NCBI RefSeq assembly: GCF_003315515.1
Contig: NZ_QNRY01000011.1
Location: 23,288 to 87,287, forward strand
Direction: 5' to 3'
Length of the DNA: 64,000 nucleotides
DNA from: Brenneria salicis ATCC 15712 = DSM 30166
GTDB lineage: Bacteria; Pseudomonadota; Gammaproteobacteria; Enterobacterales; Enterobacteriaceae
Program-made: the position numbers and the translations under genes
Notes under the pieces: model-generated
What the model was told of the DNA's origin: nothing
Databases searched by the model: none
Seen by the model: only the letters and a program-made list of their open reading frames with translations
Shown here: piece by piece, positions 48,988 to 59,704 of the stretch
Position numbering within the stretch: the stretch's first letter is position 1
Layout of the letters: every line of letters starts with the position of its first letter

Positions 48988-49122
48988 AGATACGTGGCGT
49001 TCGTACTGGTATATAAGAAGTTATATGCAATTGGTTTTATTTAATCGTTAACATTTATGGTAGTTCGTTACTGATTCCGATTTTCAATTAAGACAATAAC
49101 ACGCCGTTCTACGGAGGCAACA

Positions 49123-49506
49123 ATGGTTACTGGTATTCAAATCACCAAAGCGAACAATAGCGCTCTGATCAACTCCTTCTGGCTGCTGGATGAAGAAAAA
49201 TCTCAGGCGCGTTGCGTTTGCGCTAAATCCGGCTATAGCGAAGATGAAGTGGTGGCGGTCAGCGATCTGGGTCAGATCGAATATCGTGAAATCCCGTTGG
49301 AAATCAAACCGGAAGTACGTGTAGAAGGTGGTCAACACTTGAATGTGAACGTTCTTCGTCGTGAAACGCTGGAAGATGCGGTTAAGCACCCGGAAAAATA
49401 TCCGCAGCTGACTATCCGTGTCTCTGGCTATGCCGTGCGTTTTAACTCGCTGACGCCGGAACAACAACGCGACGTCATTACCCGTACTTTTACAGAAAGC
49501 CTGTAA
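49123..49506 (+). CDS. grcA: Autonomous glycyl radical cofactor
   Basis: Small protein (YfiD) that replaces the C-terminal radical domain of oxygen-damaged pyruvate formate-lyase, restoring anaerobic activity. It has 127 residues. The C-terminal radical motif [13 protein letters not shown] is identical to that of PflB, with the radical glycine in SGYAV. Anaerobic, acid-related regulation through FNR is supported by the two sites upstream. Confidence 0.96.
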   Translation: MVTGIQITKANNSALINSFWLLDEEKSQARCVCAKSGYSEDEVVAVSDLGQIEYREIPLEIKPEVRVEGGQHLNVNVLRRETLEDAVKHPEKYPQLTIRVSGYAVRFNSLTPEQQRDVITRTFTESL

Positions 49507-49534
49507 ACCACGACGTTTGTTTTACCCCAATAGC

Positions 49535-49560
49535 AAAAGGGAGCCGCGGCTCCCTTTATT
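49535..49560. terminator. Terminator between grcA and srmB
   Basis: Perfect palindrome AAAGGGAGCC-GC-GGCTCCCTTT with A and T runs on either side; serves the converging genes in both directions. Confidence 0.9.
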
Positions 49561-49598
49561 ATGTCTGCGATTGTATCCGCAAGTTTCAACCAACGGTG

Positions 49599-50933
49599 TT
49601 ATTCGCTGGCTGTTCCATCTACTTTCCTGGCAGGCTGACGGCGTTTGCCGATATTTTTACTATCGCGATGACGCACTTTAACCCTCACTTTCGCTTTTTC
49701 CTTTTCCTGTTCTTTCTTCTCTTTGCGTTTAGCCAGCGCTTTCTTGGAGGGTTTTCCGGTGGTTTGGGCGCTGGGCGCTTTGGTTACCGGCCGTAGTTTA
49801 TCAATGACTCTGGGTTTCAGCGGTTCATTTAAATAACGGGAAATTTTTCCCAGCAACAGATGATCATGTGCTTCGACCAGTGAGATGGCGCACCCTTTGC
49901 GTCCGGCGCGACCGGTACGTCCGATGCGGTGCAGGTAAGTGTCAGCGGTGCGCGGCAGGTCAAAGTTAAATACATGGCTGACATCGTTGATGTCGATGCC
50001 GCGCGCCGCCACATCGGTGGCCACCAGAACATTCACCCGGCCTTCGCCCAGACACTTGATCGCTTCATTGCGCTTGGCCTGCACCATTTCCCCTTCAAGA
50101 TAGCAAGCGGTAATGCCTGCTTCACGCAGCCAGGCCACCAACTCATGAACACGCTCGCGCTTGCGAACAAAAACAATCGAACGTGTCGCTTCAGGTTGTT
50201 TCAACTGGTGGCAGAGCAGGGCGGTTTTATGTTTGATGTCGTCCGCCCGGTAATACCATTGCAGAATTTTTTTGCGTTCACGGCGTGAGGGAGGATCGGC
50301 TTCGACCTCGACAGGTTCGTTCAACAGACGCTCGGCAAAATCTTTAACCGCATTGCCTTCCAGTGTCGCGGAAAACAACAACGTCTGTTTGCGACAACGG
50401 GTTTCGCCGGCAATATGTTCGATATCCTGCGCGAATCCCATATCCAGCATTCTGTCCGCTTCATCCAGAATCAGTGTTTCCACGGCACGGCAGTCAAAGT
50501 TTTCTTCTTTTATGTATTGCAGCAGACGACCAGTAGTTGCGACGACCACATCCTGATTTTCACTGAAAACTTCCGCGTGATTCATATAGGCCACGCCGCC
50601 GGTGATGGTCGCGATGTCCAGATGCGTGTGCGCCGCCATTGCGCGAGCTTGATCAGCGACTTGCATGGCAAGTTCGCGGGTTGGCGTCAGGATCAAAATG
50701 CGCGGCGGCCCGGATTTTTTACGAGGGAAATCTATAAGATGCTGTAACACTGGCAGCAGATAGGCAGCGGTTTTACCGGTGCCTGTCGGGGCTGAGCCCA
50801 GCACGTCGCGGCCATCCATCGCGGGTGGAATGGCGGCCAACTGAATGGCGGTCGGGCGTTCATAACCCATATCACGCAGTGCGTCTAGCAGGCTGTCATC
50901 AAGATCAAGCTCGGAAAAATTTGTCGCAGTCAT
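49599..50933 (-). CDS. srmB: ATP-dependent RNA helicase SrmB
   Basis: DEAD-box helicase that helps assemble the 50S ribosomal subunit at an early step. 444 residues. Q-motif and GTGKT of motif I near residue 50, DEAD in LILDEADRMLDMGF near 155, SAT near 190, and HRIGRTGR near 330 are all present. The C-terminus is basic and low-complexity (KKALAKRKEKKEQEKEKAK), the RNA-binding tail. Divergent from trmN6, as in E. coli. Confidence 0.95.
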   Translation of the reverse strand: MTATNFSELDLDDSLLDALRDMGYERPTAIQLAAIPPAMDGRDVLGSAPTGTGKTAAYLLPVLQHLIDFPRKKSGPPRILILTPTRELAMQVADQARAMAAHTHLDIATITGGVAYMNHAEVFSENQDVVVATTGRLLQYIKEENFDCRAVETLILDEADRMLDMGFAQDIEHIAGETRCRKQTLLFSATLEGNAVKDFAERLLNEPVEVEADPPSRRERKKILQWYYRADDIKHKTALLCHQLKQPEATRSIVFVRKRERVHELVAWLREAGITACYLEGEMVQAKRNEAIKCLGEGRVNVLVATDVAARGIDINDVSHVFNFDLPRTADTYLHRIGRTGRAGRKGCAISLVEAHDHLLLGKISRYLNEPLKPRVIDKLRPVTKAPSAQTTGKPSKKALAKRKEKKEQEKEKAKVRVKVRHRDSKNIGKRRQPARKVDGTASE

Positions 50934-51066
50934 GGTCTACCTCTGTTTGGGGCGCTGATTATAGTCGCATTAGTCTGGTTCTTCACCTGTTTAAACAGCC
51001 AACGGCGCTTTTCCTGGGGGGAAGATTAACTTATGCTACGGCGTTTTCAGTCTGGGATCCGCCACG

Positions 51067-51813
51067 ATGAGCCATTGTTCTGATAATAAACCGACATTGC
51101 GTCGGGATGGATTTACCTTCAAGCAATTTTTTGTGGCGCATGATCGCTGCGCGATGAAAGTGGGTACTGACGGCATATTGTTGGGCGCCTGGGCGCCGAT
51201 TGTTGGCGCTCGACGCATACTGGATATTGGTTGTGGTTCGGGATTGATTGCACTGATGCTGGCGCAGCGCACTGATAACGAGGTTTATATTGATGCGGTT
51301 GAACGAGAGTTGGCCGCCAGTCAGCAGGCCTCGGACAATATCACGGCATCTGCCTGGGCACAGCGAATGCGCGTTTACGCAGGCGATATTGTGGATTTTA
51401 CCGCCTCGGCTGAGCATGTTTATTCGTTGATCGTCAGTAATCCGCCCTATTTCGCGCCGGGTGTCGCCTGTGCCAATGCGTCGCGCGCTCAGGCCCGTTA
51501 TACCACGTCTCTGACACATGAGGTCCTGCTCGATTGCGCACAGCGTGAGCTGGCCCCTGATGGTCTATTTTGCGTGGTGCTGCCCGTTCAGGTTGAGAAA
51601 GCTTTTCTGCCATTGGCGCAACCGCGCGGCTGGTTTGTGCGTCAGCGTATGGCGATAAGCGAATCGAAGTCCCGTCCGGCGCATCGTGTGCTGCTGGCGC
51701 TATCCCGGCAACCGGGAGAATGCCTGACGCAACAGTTGGCGATTCGTGACGACGCCAAAAACTACTCGTCGGATTTTCAGCGCCTGACAAAAGATTTTTA
51801 CCTTTTTATGTAG
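51067..51813 (+). CDS. trmN6: tRNA1(Val) adenine-37 N6-methyltransferase
   Basis: SAM-dependent enzyme (YfiC) that methylates A37 of tRNA-Val with anticodon UAC. 248 residues. SAM-binding motif [15 protein letters not shown] is near residue 43, and the catalytic NPPY is near residue 122. [21 protein letters not shown] at the N-terminus is diagnostic. Its substrate tRNA genes lie at 44520-44850. Confidence 0.94.
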   Translation: MSHCSDNKPTLRRDGFTFKQFFVAHDRCAMKVGTDGILLGAWAPIVGARRILDIGCGSGLIALMLAQRTDNEVYIDAVERELAASQQASDNITASAWAQRMRVYAGDIVDFTASAEHVYSLIVSNPPYFAPGVACANASRAQARYTTSLTHEVLLDCAQRELAPDGLFCVVLPVQVEKAFLPLAQPRGWFVRQRMAISESKSRPAHRVLLALSRQPGECLTQQLAIRDDAKNYSSDFQRLTKDFYLFM

Positions 51814-51918
51814 AATTGCAAAATGCAGTATTGCAAAAAATCACGACACACGCGGTGCTGGTCTTATCACCGTGTGTGCCGCAACGCCCGATTGATGCGG
51901 GCGGTATAATGCAGCGCG

Positions 51919-53523
51919 CTAGGGCGTCAGGATGGTCGGCTGTGGCGGCGTGTCTGCTTGTTGCGGATAATCCAGCGTGTAATGCAGCCCGCGGCTTTCT
52001 TTTCTTTCCAGCGCGCAACGCACAATCAACTCGGCAACCTGCACCAGATTGCGTAACTCCAGCAGATTATTCGAGATGCGGAAATGCGCGTAATACTCAT
52101 CAATTTCCTGTTGCAGCATGATGATGCGACGCCGCGCCCGTTCCAGTCGTTTGGTGCTGCGCACGATGCCGACGTAATCCCACATAAACAGGCGCAACTC
52201 ATGCCAGTTATGTTGAATCACTACCTGTTCGTCCGAGTTATCGACCTGGCTCTCATCCCATGCGGGCAGCTTCTTGATGGGTTTGATCTGCGGCAAGCGT
52301 TGCAGAATATCCTCCGCTGCCGACCAGCCGTAGACCAGACACTCCAATAATGAGTTGGATGCCATGCGGTTGGCGCCGTGCAAGCCGGTATAGCTCACTT
52401 CGCCAATCGCATACAATCCATCCAGATCGGTGCGTCCGTGCTGATCAACCATCACGCCGCCGCAAGTGTAATGCGCTGCCGGAACGATAGGAATCGCTTC
52501 CCTGGTCAAATCGATGCCCAGCGATAACAACTTTTCGTAGATGGTGGGGAAATGCTGTTTGATGAATATCTCCGGTTTATGGCTGATATCCAGATACATG
52601 CAGTCCGCGCCAAGGCGTTTCATCTCGTGGTCGATGGCTCTTGCAACCACATCTCGCGGCGCCAGTTCGCCCCGGGAATCAAAGTCCGGCATGAAACGGG
52701 TGCCGTCCGGCCGCTTGAGGTGAGCGCCTTCGCCACGCAACGCTTCCGTCAGCAGAAAATTCCGCGCCTGCGGATGGAATAAACAGGTTGGATGGAACTG
52801 GTTGAATTCAAGATTTGCCACCCGACAACCCGCTCGCCAGGCCATGGCGATACCGTCGCCGGAGGAGATATCCGGGTTGGTGGTGTACTGGTAGACTTTG
52901 GACGCGCCGCCGGTGGCCAGCACCACGGTTTTCGCCCGACAGGTTTCCACCGCTTCCCGTTCGCGGTTCCAGATATATGCGCCGACAATACGTCGCATAC
53001 CGGGCAGCCCCAGCTTATTGGAAGTAATCAGATCGACGGCGTTGCTGCGTTCCATGATACGAATGTTAGGATGCGCCAGCACTTGCTTGACCAGCGTATT
53101 TTCGACTTCTTTTCCTGTGGCGTCGGCGGCATGCAGGATCCGGCGGTGGCTATGTCCGCCTTCGCGGGTGAGGTGATAGCGTTCTTCACCGCTGGTGCTG
53201 GTTTCGGTATCAAATAGTACGCCCTGTTCGATTAACCACTGAACACAGTGTTTGGCATTGCTGGCGATGAATTCGACAGTTTCGCGTTCGCATAAACCAT
53301 CACCGGCGATCAGCGTGTCTCCAATGTGCGAATCGATACTGTCGGTTTCATCAAAAACAGCCGCAATCCCGCCTTGAGCATAAAACGTCGCGCCCTCGTT
53401 CAGCGGGCCTTTGCTGAGGACGGTAACGTTTGCGTGGGAAGCCAGGCGAAGGGCGAGAGAAAGGCCGGCAGCGCCGCTGCCGATGATTAACACATCACAG
53501 GTATGTTCTAAGGTCGGTTGCAT
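51919..53523 (-). CDS. nadB: L-aspartate oxidase
   Basis: FAD flavoprotein, first enzyme of NAD synthesis: oxidises L-aspartate to iminoaspartate. 534 residues. The FAD-binding motif [18 protein letters not shown] is near residues 11-28, with [12 protein letters not shown] and [16 protein letters not shown] further on, and HTCGG-like AHYTCGGV. The ATG at 53523 matches the conserved start, but its ribosome site is weak. The frame extends to 53574. Divergent from rpoE, as in E. coli. Confidence 0.95.
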   Translation of the reverse strand: MQPTLEHTCDVLIIGSGAAGLSLALRLASHANVTVLSKGPLNEGATFYAQGGIAAVFDETDSIDSHIGDTLIAGDGLCERETVEFIASNAKHCVQWLIEQGVLFDTETSTSGEERYHLTREGGHSHRRILHAADATGKEVENTLVKQVLAHPNIRIMERSNAVDLITSNKLGLPGMRRIVGAYIWNREREAVETCRAKTVVLATGGASKVYQYTTNPDISSGDGIAMAWRAGCRVANLEFNQFHPTCLFHPQARNFLLTEALRGEGAHLKRPDGTRFMPDFDSRGELAPRDVVARAIDHEMKRLGADCMYLDISHKPEIFIKQHFPTIYEKLLSLGIDLTREAIPIVPAAHYTCGGVMVDQHGRTDLDGLYAIGEVSYTGLHGANRMASNSLLECLVYGWSAAEDILQRLPQIKPIKKLPAWDESQVDNSDEQVVIQHNWHELRLFMWDYVGIVRSTKRLERARRRIIMLQQEIDEYYAHFRISNNLLELRNLVQVAELIVRCALERKESRGLHYTLDYPQQADTPPQPTILTP

Positions 53524-53877
53524 ATTCGTGCCATTGATGCAAGAGAGAAGATGAGAATCGATGTTAGCACCCAATTATTTATTCATGTATTGATTTTTCA
53601 CCCCCTGTAAAGATGTATAAATACCGGGCGTCAGGCCGGTGAGAATCGTGCTAATGCCATGAATTTATCGTATGATCCCAAGTCTGCGCTTCTGATTAGT
53701 TCGAAAAATGATGGGTTGCGGTATCCGAATCCAGGGGCGGCGACGCAGAAGAAAAAATCATGACCGGGAACTTTATGTCGGGCGCTGGTTCTAAGCTACA
53801 GCTTGCTCCGGTATAACTTATTATGGCTGGCAGTACTATTTACGTGTGGAGAACGGTTTGAGGAGATATTACCTCGG
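53524..53877. other. nadB-rpoE divergent regulatory region
   Basis: 354 bases with no separate gene. It holds a strong sigma-E promoter for rpoE. The rpoE frame stays open upstream to 53803, but the extension is not part of the sigma factor. Confidence 0.65.
53767..53794 (+). promoter_or_regulatory. Sigma-E autoregulatory promoter of rpoE
   Basis: GGAACTT at 53767-53773 and TCTAA at 53790-53794, separated by 16 bases. This is an essentially consensus sigma-E promoter, about 85 bases before the rpoE start, and matches the known autoregulation. Confidence 0.88.
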
Positions 53878-54453
53878 ATGAGCGAGCAGCTGGCAGATCA
53901 GGTACTGGTCGAGCGAGTCCAGAAAGGCGATCAAAAATCGTTTAATTTGCTGGTCGTTCGTTACCAGCATAAGGTAGCGAGCCTGGTATCGCGTTATGTG
54001 CCTCAGGGCGATGTCCCTGACGTGGTGCAGGAGTCATTTATTAAAGCATATCGCGCATTGGATTCATTCCGGGGCGATAGTGCCTTTTATACGTGGCTGT
54101 ATCGTATTGCCGTGAATACAGCGAAAAACTATCTGGTCGCACAGGGACGGCGCCCTCCATCCAGCGACATTGATGCCAATGACGCTGAAAACTATGAAAA
54201 TGCAGGCGCGCTGAAAGAAATTTCGAACCCTGAGAACTTAATGTTGTCAGAAGAATTACGAAGCATCGTTTTTCGGACTATTGAATCTTTACCGGAAGAT
54301 TTGCGCCTGGCGATTACGTTGCGCGAGTTGGATGGACTGAGCTACGAAGAGATTGCCGTCATTATGGATTGTCCCGTCGGCACTGTTCGTTCTCGTATCT
54401 TTCGGGCACGGGAAGCTATTGATAATAAAGTACAACCGCTTATTCAGCGTTAG
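53878..54453 (+). CDS. rpoE: RNA polymerase sigma-E factor
   Basis: ECF sigma factor controlling the envelope-stress response. 191 residues, identical in length to E. coli RpoE. Region 2 (YQHKVASLVSRYV to YTWLYRIAVNTAKNYL, residues 25-95) and region 4 (LPEDLRLAITLRELDGLSYEEIAVIM, about 135-165) are intact. MSEQLADQVLVERVQKGD is the conserved start; GAGGAG lies 12 bases upstream, unusually far, also seen in E. coli. First gene of rpoE-rseABC. Confidence 0.97.
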   Translation: MSEQLADQVLVERVQKGDQKSFNLLVVRYQHKVASLVSRYVPQGDVPDVVQESFIKAYRALDSFRGDSAFYTWLYRIAVNTAKNYLVAQGRRPPSSDIDANDAENYENAGALKEISNPENLMLSEELRSIVFRTIESLPEDLRLAITLRELDGLSYEEIAVIMDCPVGTVRSRIFRAREAIDNKVQPLIQR

Positions 54454-54510
54454 TTCATTTTCAGCTATTCGCATGATTAATGATGGATTTGACAAGATAA
54501 GGGTGTCGGT

Positions 54511-55161
54511 ATGCAGAAAGAGAAGCTTTCCGCTTTAATGGATGGTGAGGCAGTCGATTCTGAACTGCTCAATGCTTTGTCACGCGATGACAAATTGCAG
54601 CAAAGTTGGCAAAGATACCATTTGATTCGTGATACGTTGCGTGGTGATATTGATGAAAAAGTGATTCATTTGGATATCGCCTCCCGTGTCGCGGCCGCAA
54701 TCGAACAGGAGCCTGTTCGTCTGGTTCATCAAGCGCAACCTGAGTCTCAACCGCATCCTTCTCGTTGGCCGCAGATGGCGTTTTGGCACAAGATCCGTCC
54801 CTGGGCGAGTCAATTGACTCAGGTTGGCGTGACTGCCTGCGTTTCGCTGGTGGTGATTGTCGGCGTGCAGAGTTACAATCAACCCGGTGTTGCCGAGCAG
54901 ACAGGCGAGTCTGCTTTGTTCCGTACCCTGCCCGCGTCAGGAACCGCCTCTCCGGTTAGTCTGGGAACGCCGTCAGACAGCGTGTCCGCCCCCCACAACG
55001 GACAGCAAAAATCCGATGCGCAACGCAACCGCCTCAATGCGATTTTGCAGGACTATGAATTGCAGCGTCGGCTGCATGCTGAACAGGTTCAACCGCATGA
55101 TGATCAGCAAGCCGCCATTCAGGTTCCCGGAACTCAATCATTAGGAACTCAGCCTCAGTAA
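54511..55161 (+). CDS. rseA: Anti-sigma-E factor RseA
   Basis: Inner-membrane protein that holds RpoE inactive until DegS and RseP cut it. 216 residues. The cytoplasmic RpoE-binding part is at about 1-90 (MQKEKLSALMDGE), one membrane segment at about 100-120 (LTQVGVTACVSLVVIVGVQ), and a periplasmic Q/P-rich part that binds RseB. The stop shares one base with the rseB start (TAATG). Confidence 0.94.
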   Translation: MQKEKLSALMDGEAVDSELLNALSRDDKLQQSWQRYHLIRDTLRGDIDEKVIHLDIASRVAAAIEQEPVRLVHQAQPESQPHPSRWPQMAFWHKIRPWASQLTQVGVTACVSLVVIVGVQSYNQPGVAEQTGESALFRTLPASGTASPVSLGTPSDSVSAPHNGQQKSDAQRNRLNAILQDYELQRRLHAEQVQPHDDQQAAIQVPGTQSLGTQPQ

Positions 55162-56111
55162 TGAAGCGTGTTTTATTTGTCGCCTGTTTGCTGATTGGCA
55201 ACCTGTTCTATTCCACCTTCGCCCCGGCTCAAACTGAGTCCGGGGCGTTGTTGCAACAGATGAACAGCGCCAGTCGTTCGTTGAATTACGAACTTTCTTT
55301 TATCAACATCACCCCGCAAGGCTTTGAGTCAGTCCGATATCGGCATGCCGTGCTGAACAACCGTTCTGTGGCGCAACTGGTGTTCATGGACGGGCCACGG
55401 CGTGAAATCATCCAGCGCGGTAATGAGATCAGCTATTTTGATTCCGGGCTTGAGCCTTTTTCACTGACTGGCGATCATATTGTTGATTCGTTGCCCGCTT
55501 TGGTTTATACGGATTTCAAAAAACTGTCCATGTACTACGACTTTGTCCCCGCCGATGGGCGAGTGCGTATTGCTGATCGTTTAGCCGTCGGCATCCGCAT
55601 CATCTCCCGGGATGCGACGCGTTATAGTTATGCCGTCTGGCTTGATGCTCATTCCCAATTGCCTCTACGGGTTGATTTGCAAGATCGCAATGGGGAGCGC
55701 CTGGAGCAATTTTTAGTCACGTCGCTGATTATTGATGATGAGATCGCTAATGTCTTGCGACCGTTGGATCGCATCAAGTTGCCGCCTTCCGTGCCCGCGC
55801 CAACATCGGAAAATGTTAATTTCGCCTGGAATCCGGAGTGGCTGCCTGTCGGTATGAAGGAAATTTCCCATAGTCGTAGAATCGTGCCGGGCACCAATCT
55901 TCCCGTGGAGACGCGTTTATACAGCGATGGCCTGTTCAGTTTTTCGATTAATGTCAGTCCTTCGCCTGATGTTCGTCCCGAACAGGCAATGCGCACAGGA
56001 AGGCGTTCAATCCATACGGAAGTGCGTAATAATTACGAGATCACCATTGTTGGCGAAATTCCTCCCGCCACGGCTAAGCGCATTGCAGACAACGTTATTC
56101 GGAAGGCGTAG
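55161..56111 (+). CDS. rseB: Sigma-E regulator RseB
   Basis: Periplasmic sensor that binds RseA and shields it from DegS; displaced by lipopolysaccharide intermediates. 316 residues with a signal peptide (about 1-23, ending APAQTES) and the two-domain MucB/RseB fold. The start overlaps the rseA stop by one base. Confidence 0.94.
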   Translation: MKRVLFVACLLIGNLFYSTFAPAQTESGALLQQMNSASRSLNYELSFINITPQGFESVRYRHAVLNNRSVAQLVFMDGPRREIIQRGNEISYFDSGLEPFSLTGDHIVDSLPALVYTDFKKLSMYYDFVPADGRVRIADRLAVGIRIISRDATRYSYAVWLDAHSQLPLRVDLQDRNGERLEQFLVTSLIIDDEIANVLRPLDRIKLPPSVPAPTSENVNFAWNPEWLPVGMKEISHSRRIVPGTNLPVETRLYSDGLFSFSINVSPSPDVRPEQAMRTGRRSIHTEVRNNYEITIVGEIPPATAKRIADNVIRKA

Positions 56112-56113
56112 TA

Positions 56114-56584
56114 ATGATTAAAGAGTGGGCAACGGTTGTTTCATGGCAGAACGGTATCGCTGTCGTGCGTTGTGAGCAGAGTTCCGGTTGCGGAAGCTGT
56201 AAATCCCGCTCGACCTGCGGCACCGGATTGCTGAATCAACTGGGGGCTTCTGCCGATCATCTCTTGACGGTGTCTTGCGGACAACCACTTGAGATAGGGC
56301 AGCGTATTGAACTGGGCATCGCCGAAGCCAGTCTGCTGCGTTCCGCAGTGGTGGTCTACTTCTTACCTTTGCTGGGGTTGCTTTTCGGCGCGTCGTTGTT
56401 CCAGATGTTTTTTGCCAGTGATTTATCCGCCATGTTCGGGGCGTTTGTCGGTGGTGGTATGGCTTTTGTCTCGGTAAAGCTTTGGGCGAAACGATTGGGC
56501 AAAAATAATCGTTATGAACCTCTTATCCTGCAGATTGCGCTACCGGGAGAATTACTGCAAATTAACCCCGTTTCTCAGTCATAG
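56114..56584 (+). CDS. rseC: Sigma-E/SoxR reducer protein RseC
   Basis: Inner-membrane protein of 156 residues with a cytoplasmic cysteine cluster (CEQSSGCGSCKSRSTCG, about 17-33) and two membrane segments at about 76-98 and 105-122. RseC is a positive modulator of sigma-E and takes part in reducing SoxR together with Rsx proteins. Two bases after rseB. Confidence 0.93.
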   Translation: MIKEWATVVSWQNGIAVVRCEQSSGCGSCKSRSTCGTGLLNQLGASADHLLTVSCGQPLEIGQRIELGIAEASLLRSAVVVYFLPLLGLLFGASLFQMFFASDLSAMFGAFVGGGMAFVSVKLWAKRLGKNNRYEPLILQIALPGELLQINPVSQS

Positions 56585-56864
56585 CGCGGGCGTTTATTAC
56601 GGATGATTTTGCCAGTGCCTTTTGATTATCCTGTACCCTTTTCCGTCATGTTCGCCTGTTTACTTTTCGCTTTTGTCTTGCTCTTCCGCCATTGTGAATA
56701 AAACCGCCATAATCAATGGTAATGCATGGGACATGACTAGGTTTTCGCTCTTCTGACATGTAGAATGTTGCGATTCAGGTGGAATAACATCGCGGCTGGT
56801 TTCACCTAATGCGCATGCCCATCGGCAAGAATTTCAGAAATATCAAGGTAGAAAAATTTTTATA

Positions 56865-58664
56865 ATGAAGCATATACGAAATTTCTCCATTATTGCCCAT
56901 ATCGACCACGGCAAGTCGACGTTATCCGATCGTATTATTCAGATTTGCGGTGGTTTAACCGAACGTGAAATGGCTGCGCAGGTTCTGGACTCCATGGATC
57001 TGGAACGTGAACGCGGTATTACAATAAAAGCGCAAAGCGTGACGCTGGATTATAAGGCGCAGGATGGGCAAACCTACCAGCTAAACTTCATTGATACCCC
57101 CGGACACGTTGATTTCTCCTACGAGGTTTCTCGTTCGCTGGCCGCCTGCGAAGGGGCGTTGCTGGTGGTTGATGCGGGCCAGGGCGTTGAAGCGCAGACA
57201 TTGGCGAACTGCTATACCGCGCTGGATATGGATCTGGAAGTGGTGCCGGTGCTGAACAAAATCGACCTGCCTGCCGCTGATCCGGATCGTGTTGCCCAGG
57301 AAATTGAAGATATTGTGGGTATTGATGCGACGGATGCGGCGCGTTGCTCCGCTAAAACCGGTGTCGGGGTGCCGGATGTGCTGGAACGTCTGGTGCGCGA
57401 TATTCCACCGCCAAACGGCAGCGCGGACGCGCCGTTGCAGGCGTTGATTATCGACTCCTGGTTTGATAACTACCTTGGCGTGGTTTCACTGGTGCGCATC
57501 AAAAATGGTTCGATGCGCAAAGGCGACAAAATCAAGGTGATGAGTACCGGTCAGGTTTACAACGCCGATCGGTTGGGGATTTTTACCCCTAAGCGGATTG
57601 ATCGCGAGGTGTTGAACTGCGGCGAGGTGGGCTGGCTGGTTTGCGCTATCAAAGATATTCTGGGCGCGCCGGTAGGCGATACGCTGACGCTGGCGCGTCA
57701 ACCGGCTGAGAAAGCGCTGCCGGGCTTTAAGAAAGTGAAACCGCAGGTTTATGCCGGACTTTTCCCCATCAGTTCTGATGATTATGAAGCGTTCCGTGAT
57801 GCGCTGGGTAAACTGAGTCTGAATGACGCCTCCCTGTTTTATGAGCCGGAAAGCTCCACCGCGTTGGGTTTTGGTTTTCGCTGTGGTTTCCTTGGGCTGT
57901 TGCACATGGAAATCATTCAGGAGCGTTTGGAACGGGAATATGATCTCGATCTGATCACCACTGCGCCAACGGTGGTGTATGAAGTGGAAACCACCGCTAA
58001 TGAAATTGTTTATGTGGATAGCCCTTCCAAACTGCCGCCGTTGAATAATATTCAGGAGTTGCGCGAACCTATCGCCGAGTGTCATATGCTGATGCCGCAG
58101 GAGTTCCTGGGTAACGTCATTACGCTATGTATCGAGAAACGTGGTGTACAGACCAATATGGTTTACCACGGCAATCAGGTGGCGCTGACGTATGAAATTC
58201 CGATGGCGGAAGTGGTGCTTGATTTCTTTGACCGTCTGAAATCGACTTCGCGCGGTTATGCTTCACTGGATTACAGCTTCAAACGTTTCCAGGCTTCCGA
58301 CATGGTGCGGGTAGACGTAATGATTAACGGCGAGCGTGTCGATGCCCTGGCGCTGATTACCCACCGGGACAATTCTCAGTATCGCGGTCGTGATCTGGTG
58401 GAAAAGATGAAAGAACTGATCCCGCGCCAACAGTTTGATATCGCGATTCAGGCGGCAATCGGCAACCACATTATTGCCCGATCCACGGTGAAGCAACTGC
58501 GCAAGAACGTACTGGCGAAGTGCTATGGCGGCGATGTGAGCCGTAAGAAGAAACTATTGCAGAAACAGAAAGACGGTAAGAAGCGTATGAAACAAGTAGG
58601 TAATGTGGAGTTACCGCAAGAAGCGTTTCTGGCTATTTTGCACGTTGGCAAAGACAATAAATAA
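56865..58664 (+). CDS. lepA: Elongation factor 4 (LepA)
   Basis: Ribosome-binding translational GTPase involved in initiation and 30S biogenesis or back-translocation. 599 residues, same as E. coli. G1 AHIDHGKST near residue 11-19, G3 DTPGH near 77, G4 NKID near 131; EF-G-like domains II, III and V and the LepA-specific C-terminal domain with [16 protein letters not shown] follow. Start codon ATG with a purine-poor leader; lepB follows after 16 bases. Confidence 0.97.
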   Translation: MKHIRNFSIIAHIDHGKSTLSDRIIQICGGLTEREMAAQVLDSMDLERERGITIKAQSVTLDYKAQDGQTYQLNFIDTPGHVDFSYEVSRSLAACEGALLVVDAGQGVEAQTLANCYTALDMDLEVVPVLNKIDLPAADPDRVAQEIEDIVGIDATDAARCSAKTGVGVPDVLERLVRDIPPPNGSADAPLQALIIDSWFDNYLGVVSLVRIKNGSMRKGDKIKVMSTGQVYNADRLGIFTPKRIDREVLNCGEVGWLVCAIKDILGAPVGDTLTLARQPAEKALPGFKKVKPQVYAGLFPISSDDYEAFRDALGKLSLNDASLFYEPESSTALGFGFRCGFLGLLHMEIIQERLEREYDLDLITTAPTVVYEVETTANEIVYVDSPSKLPPLNNIQELREPIAECHMLMPQEFLGNVITLCIEKRGVQTNMVYHGNQVALTYEIPMAEVVLDFFDRLKSTSRGYASLDYSFKRFQASDMVRVDVMINGERVDALALITHRDNSQYRGRDLVEKMKELIPRQQFDIAIQAAIGNHIIARSTVKQLRKNVLAKCYGGDVSRKKKLLQKQKDGKKRMKQVGNVELPQEAFLAILHVGKDNK

Positions 58665-58680
58665 ATCCTGAGGAGTTGGC

Positions 58681-59631
58681 ATGGCCAATATGTTTGCCGT
58701 AATTTTGGCGCTTGTGACGCTTGTCACGGGTATTGTCTGGTGTTTGGATCGTTTTGTATGGGCACCAGCGCGCCGAAAAAAACTTGCGGCATCGGGTGGG
58801 CAGCCTGCTTTGCCGAAATCGGCTGAGCAGCCTGGATGGGTCGAAACGGTCGCATCAATATTTCCGGTGGTTGCGCTGGTGTTGGTGGCGCGTTCCTTTA
58901 TTTATGAGCCCTTTCAAATACCATCGGGTTCAATGATGCCAACATTGCTGATTGGGGATTTTATACTGGTAGAGAAATTCGCTTACGGCATTAAAGAGCC
59001 CTTTACCCAGAAAACGTTAATCGAAACCGGACATCCAAAACGTGGTGACGTGGTGGTATTTAAATATCCTTCCGATCCAAAGGTGGATTTTATCAAACGT
59101 GTCGTTGGCATACCGGGCGATCGCGTCAGTTATAACCCGATGAGCAAGCAAGTAACCATCAGTCCTGCCTGCGATGGTCAGCAACGTTGTGATAAAGCGC
59201 TGGCTGTGACCTATAATAATGTTCAGCCTAGCGATTTTGTTCAGACATTTAATCAGCCTGGTCTGGAATCACGCAGCGGTTTCTTTCAGGTTCCGGCGAG
59301 TGAAAATAACGTTGATGGTGTTCGTATGGGCATCCGTAAAGAATCTTTGGGTAATGTGACGCATAACATTCTGACGGTTCCCGGCGTGCAGGATCAGGTG
59401 GGCGGATATTATCAGCAGTCCCAACAGCAGCTTGCGACCTGGGTGGTGCCAGCCGGACACTATTTTATGATGGGCGATAACCGCGATAACAGTCTGGATA
59501 GCCGTTATTGGGGGTTTGTCCCGGAAAGAAATCTGGTGGGTAAAGCAACCGCAATCTGGATGAGCTTTGAAAAACAGGAAGGCGAGTGGCCAACCGGTGT
59601 GCGATTCAGTCGTATTGGCGGTATTCATTAA
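58681..59631 (+). CDS. lepB: Signal peptidase I
   Basis: Membrane protease that cleaves signal peptides from exported proteins. 316 residues. Two membrane segments (about 2-22 and 57-76), then the catalytic serine S84 in PSGSMMPTL and lysine K139 in KVDFIKRVVGIPGDR; the GDNRDNSLDSRYWG box lies near residue 266. Ribosome site GAGG before the ATG. Operon lepA-lepB. Confidence 0.96.
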   Translation: MANMFAVILALVTLVTGIVWCLDRFVWAPARRKKLAASGGQPALPKSAEQPGWVETVASIFPVVALVLVARSFIYEPFQIPSGSMMPTLLIGDFILVEKFAYGIKEPFTQKTLIETGHPKRGDVVVFKYPSDPKVDFIKRVVGIPGDRVSYNPMSKQVTISPACDGQQRCDKALAVTYNNVQPSDFVQTFNQPGLESRSGFFQVPASENNVDGVRMGIRKESLGNVTHNILTVPGVQDQVGGYYQQSQQQLATWVVPAGHYFMMGDNRDNSLDSRYWGFVPERNLVGKATAIWMSFEKQEGEWPTGVRFSRIGGIH

Positions 59632-59704
59632 CCAAAGCGATAAACTCGCAGCATTATTATGCTGCTCGTTGTAGAATATTTACTGAAACACTATTTTCGA
59701 AACG

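Larger units (their letters stand above)
48762..49122. other. ung-grcA divergent regulatory region
   Basis: 361 bases, very A+T-rich, no gene seen. It contains two FNR sites and a TATATA -10 element for grcA. Confidence 0.7.

Noticed and set aside
53803..53877. N-terminally extended RpoE starting at 53803
   Set aside because: The extra 25 residues are not part of the sigma factor family and begin directly after the sigma-E promoter; the conserved start is at 53878.
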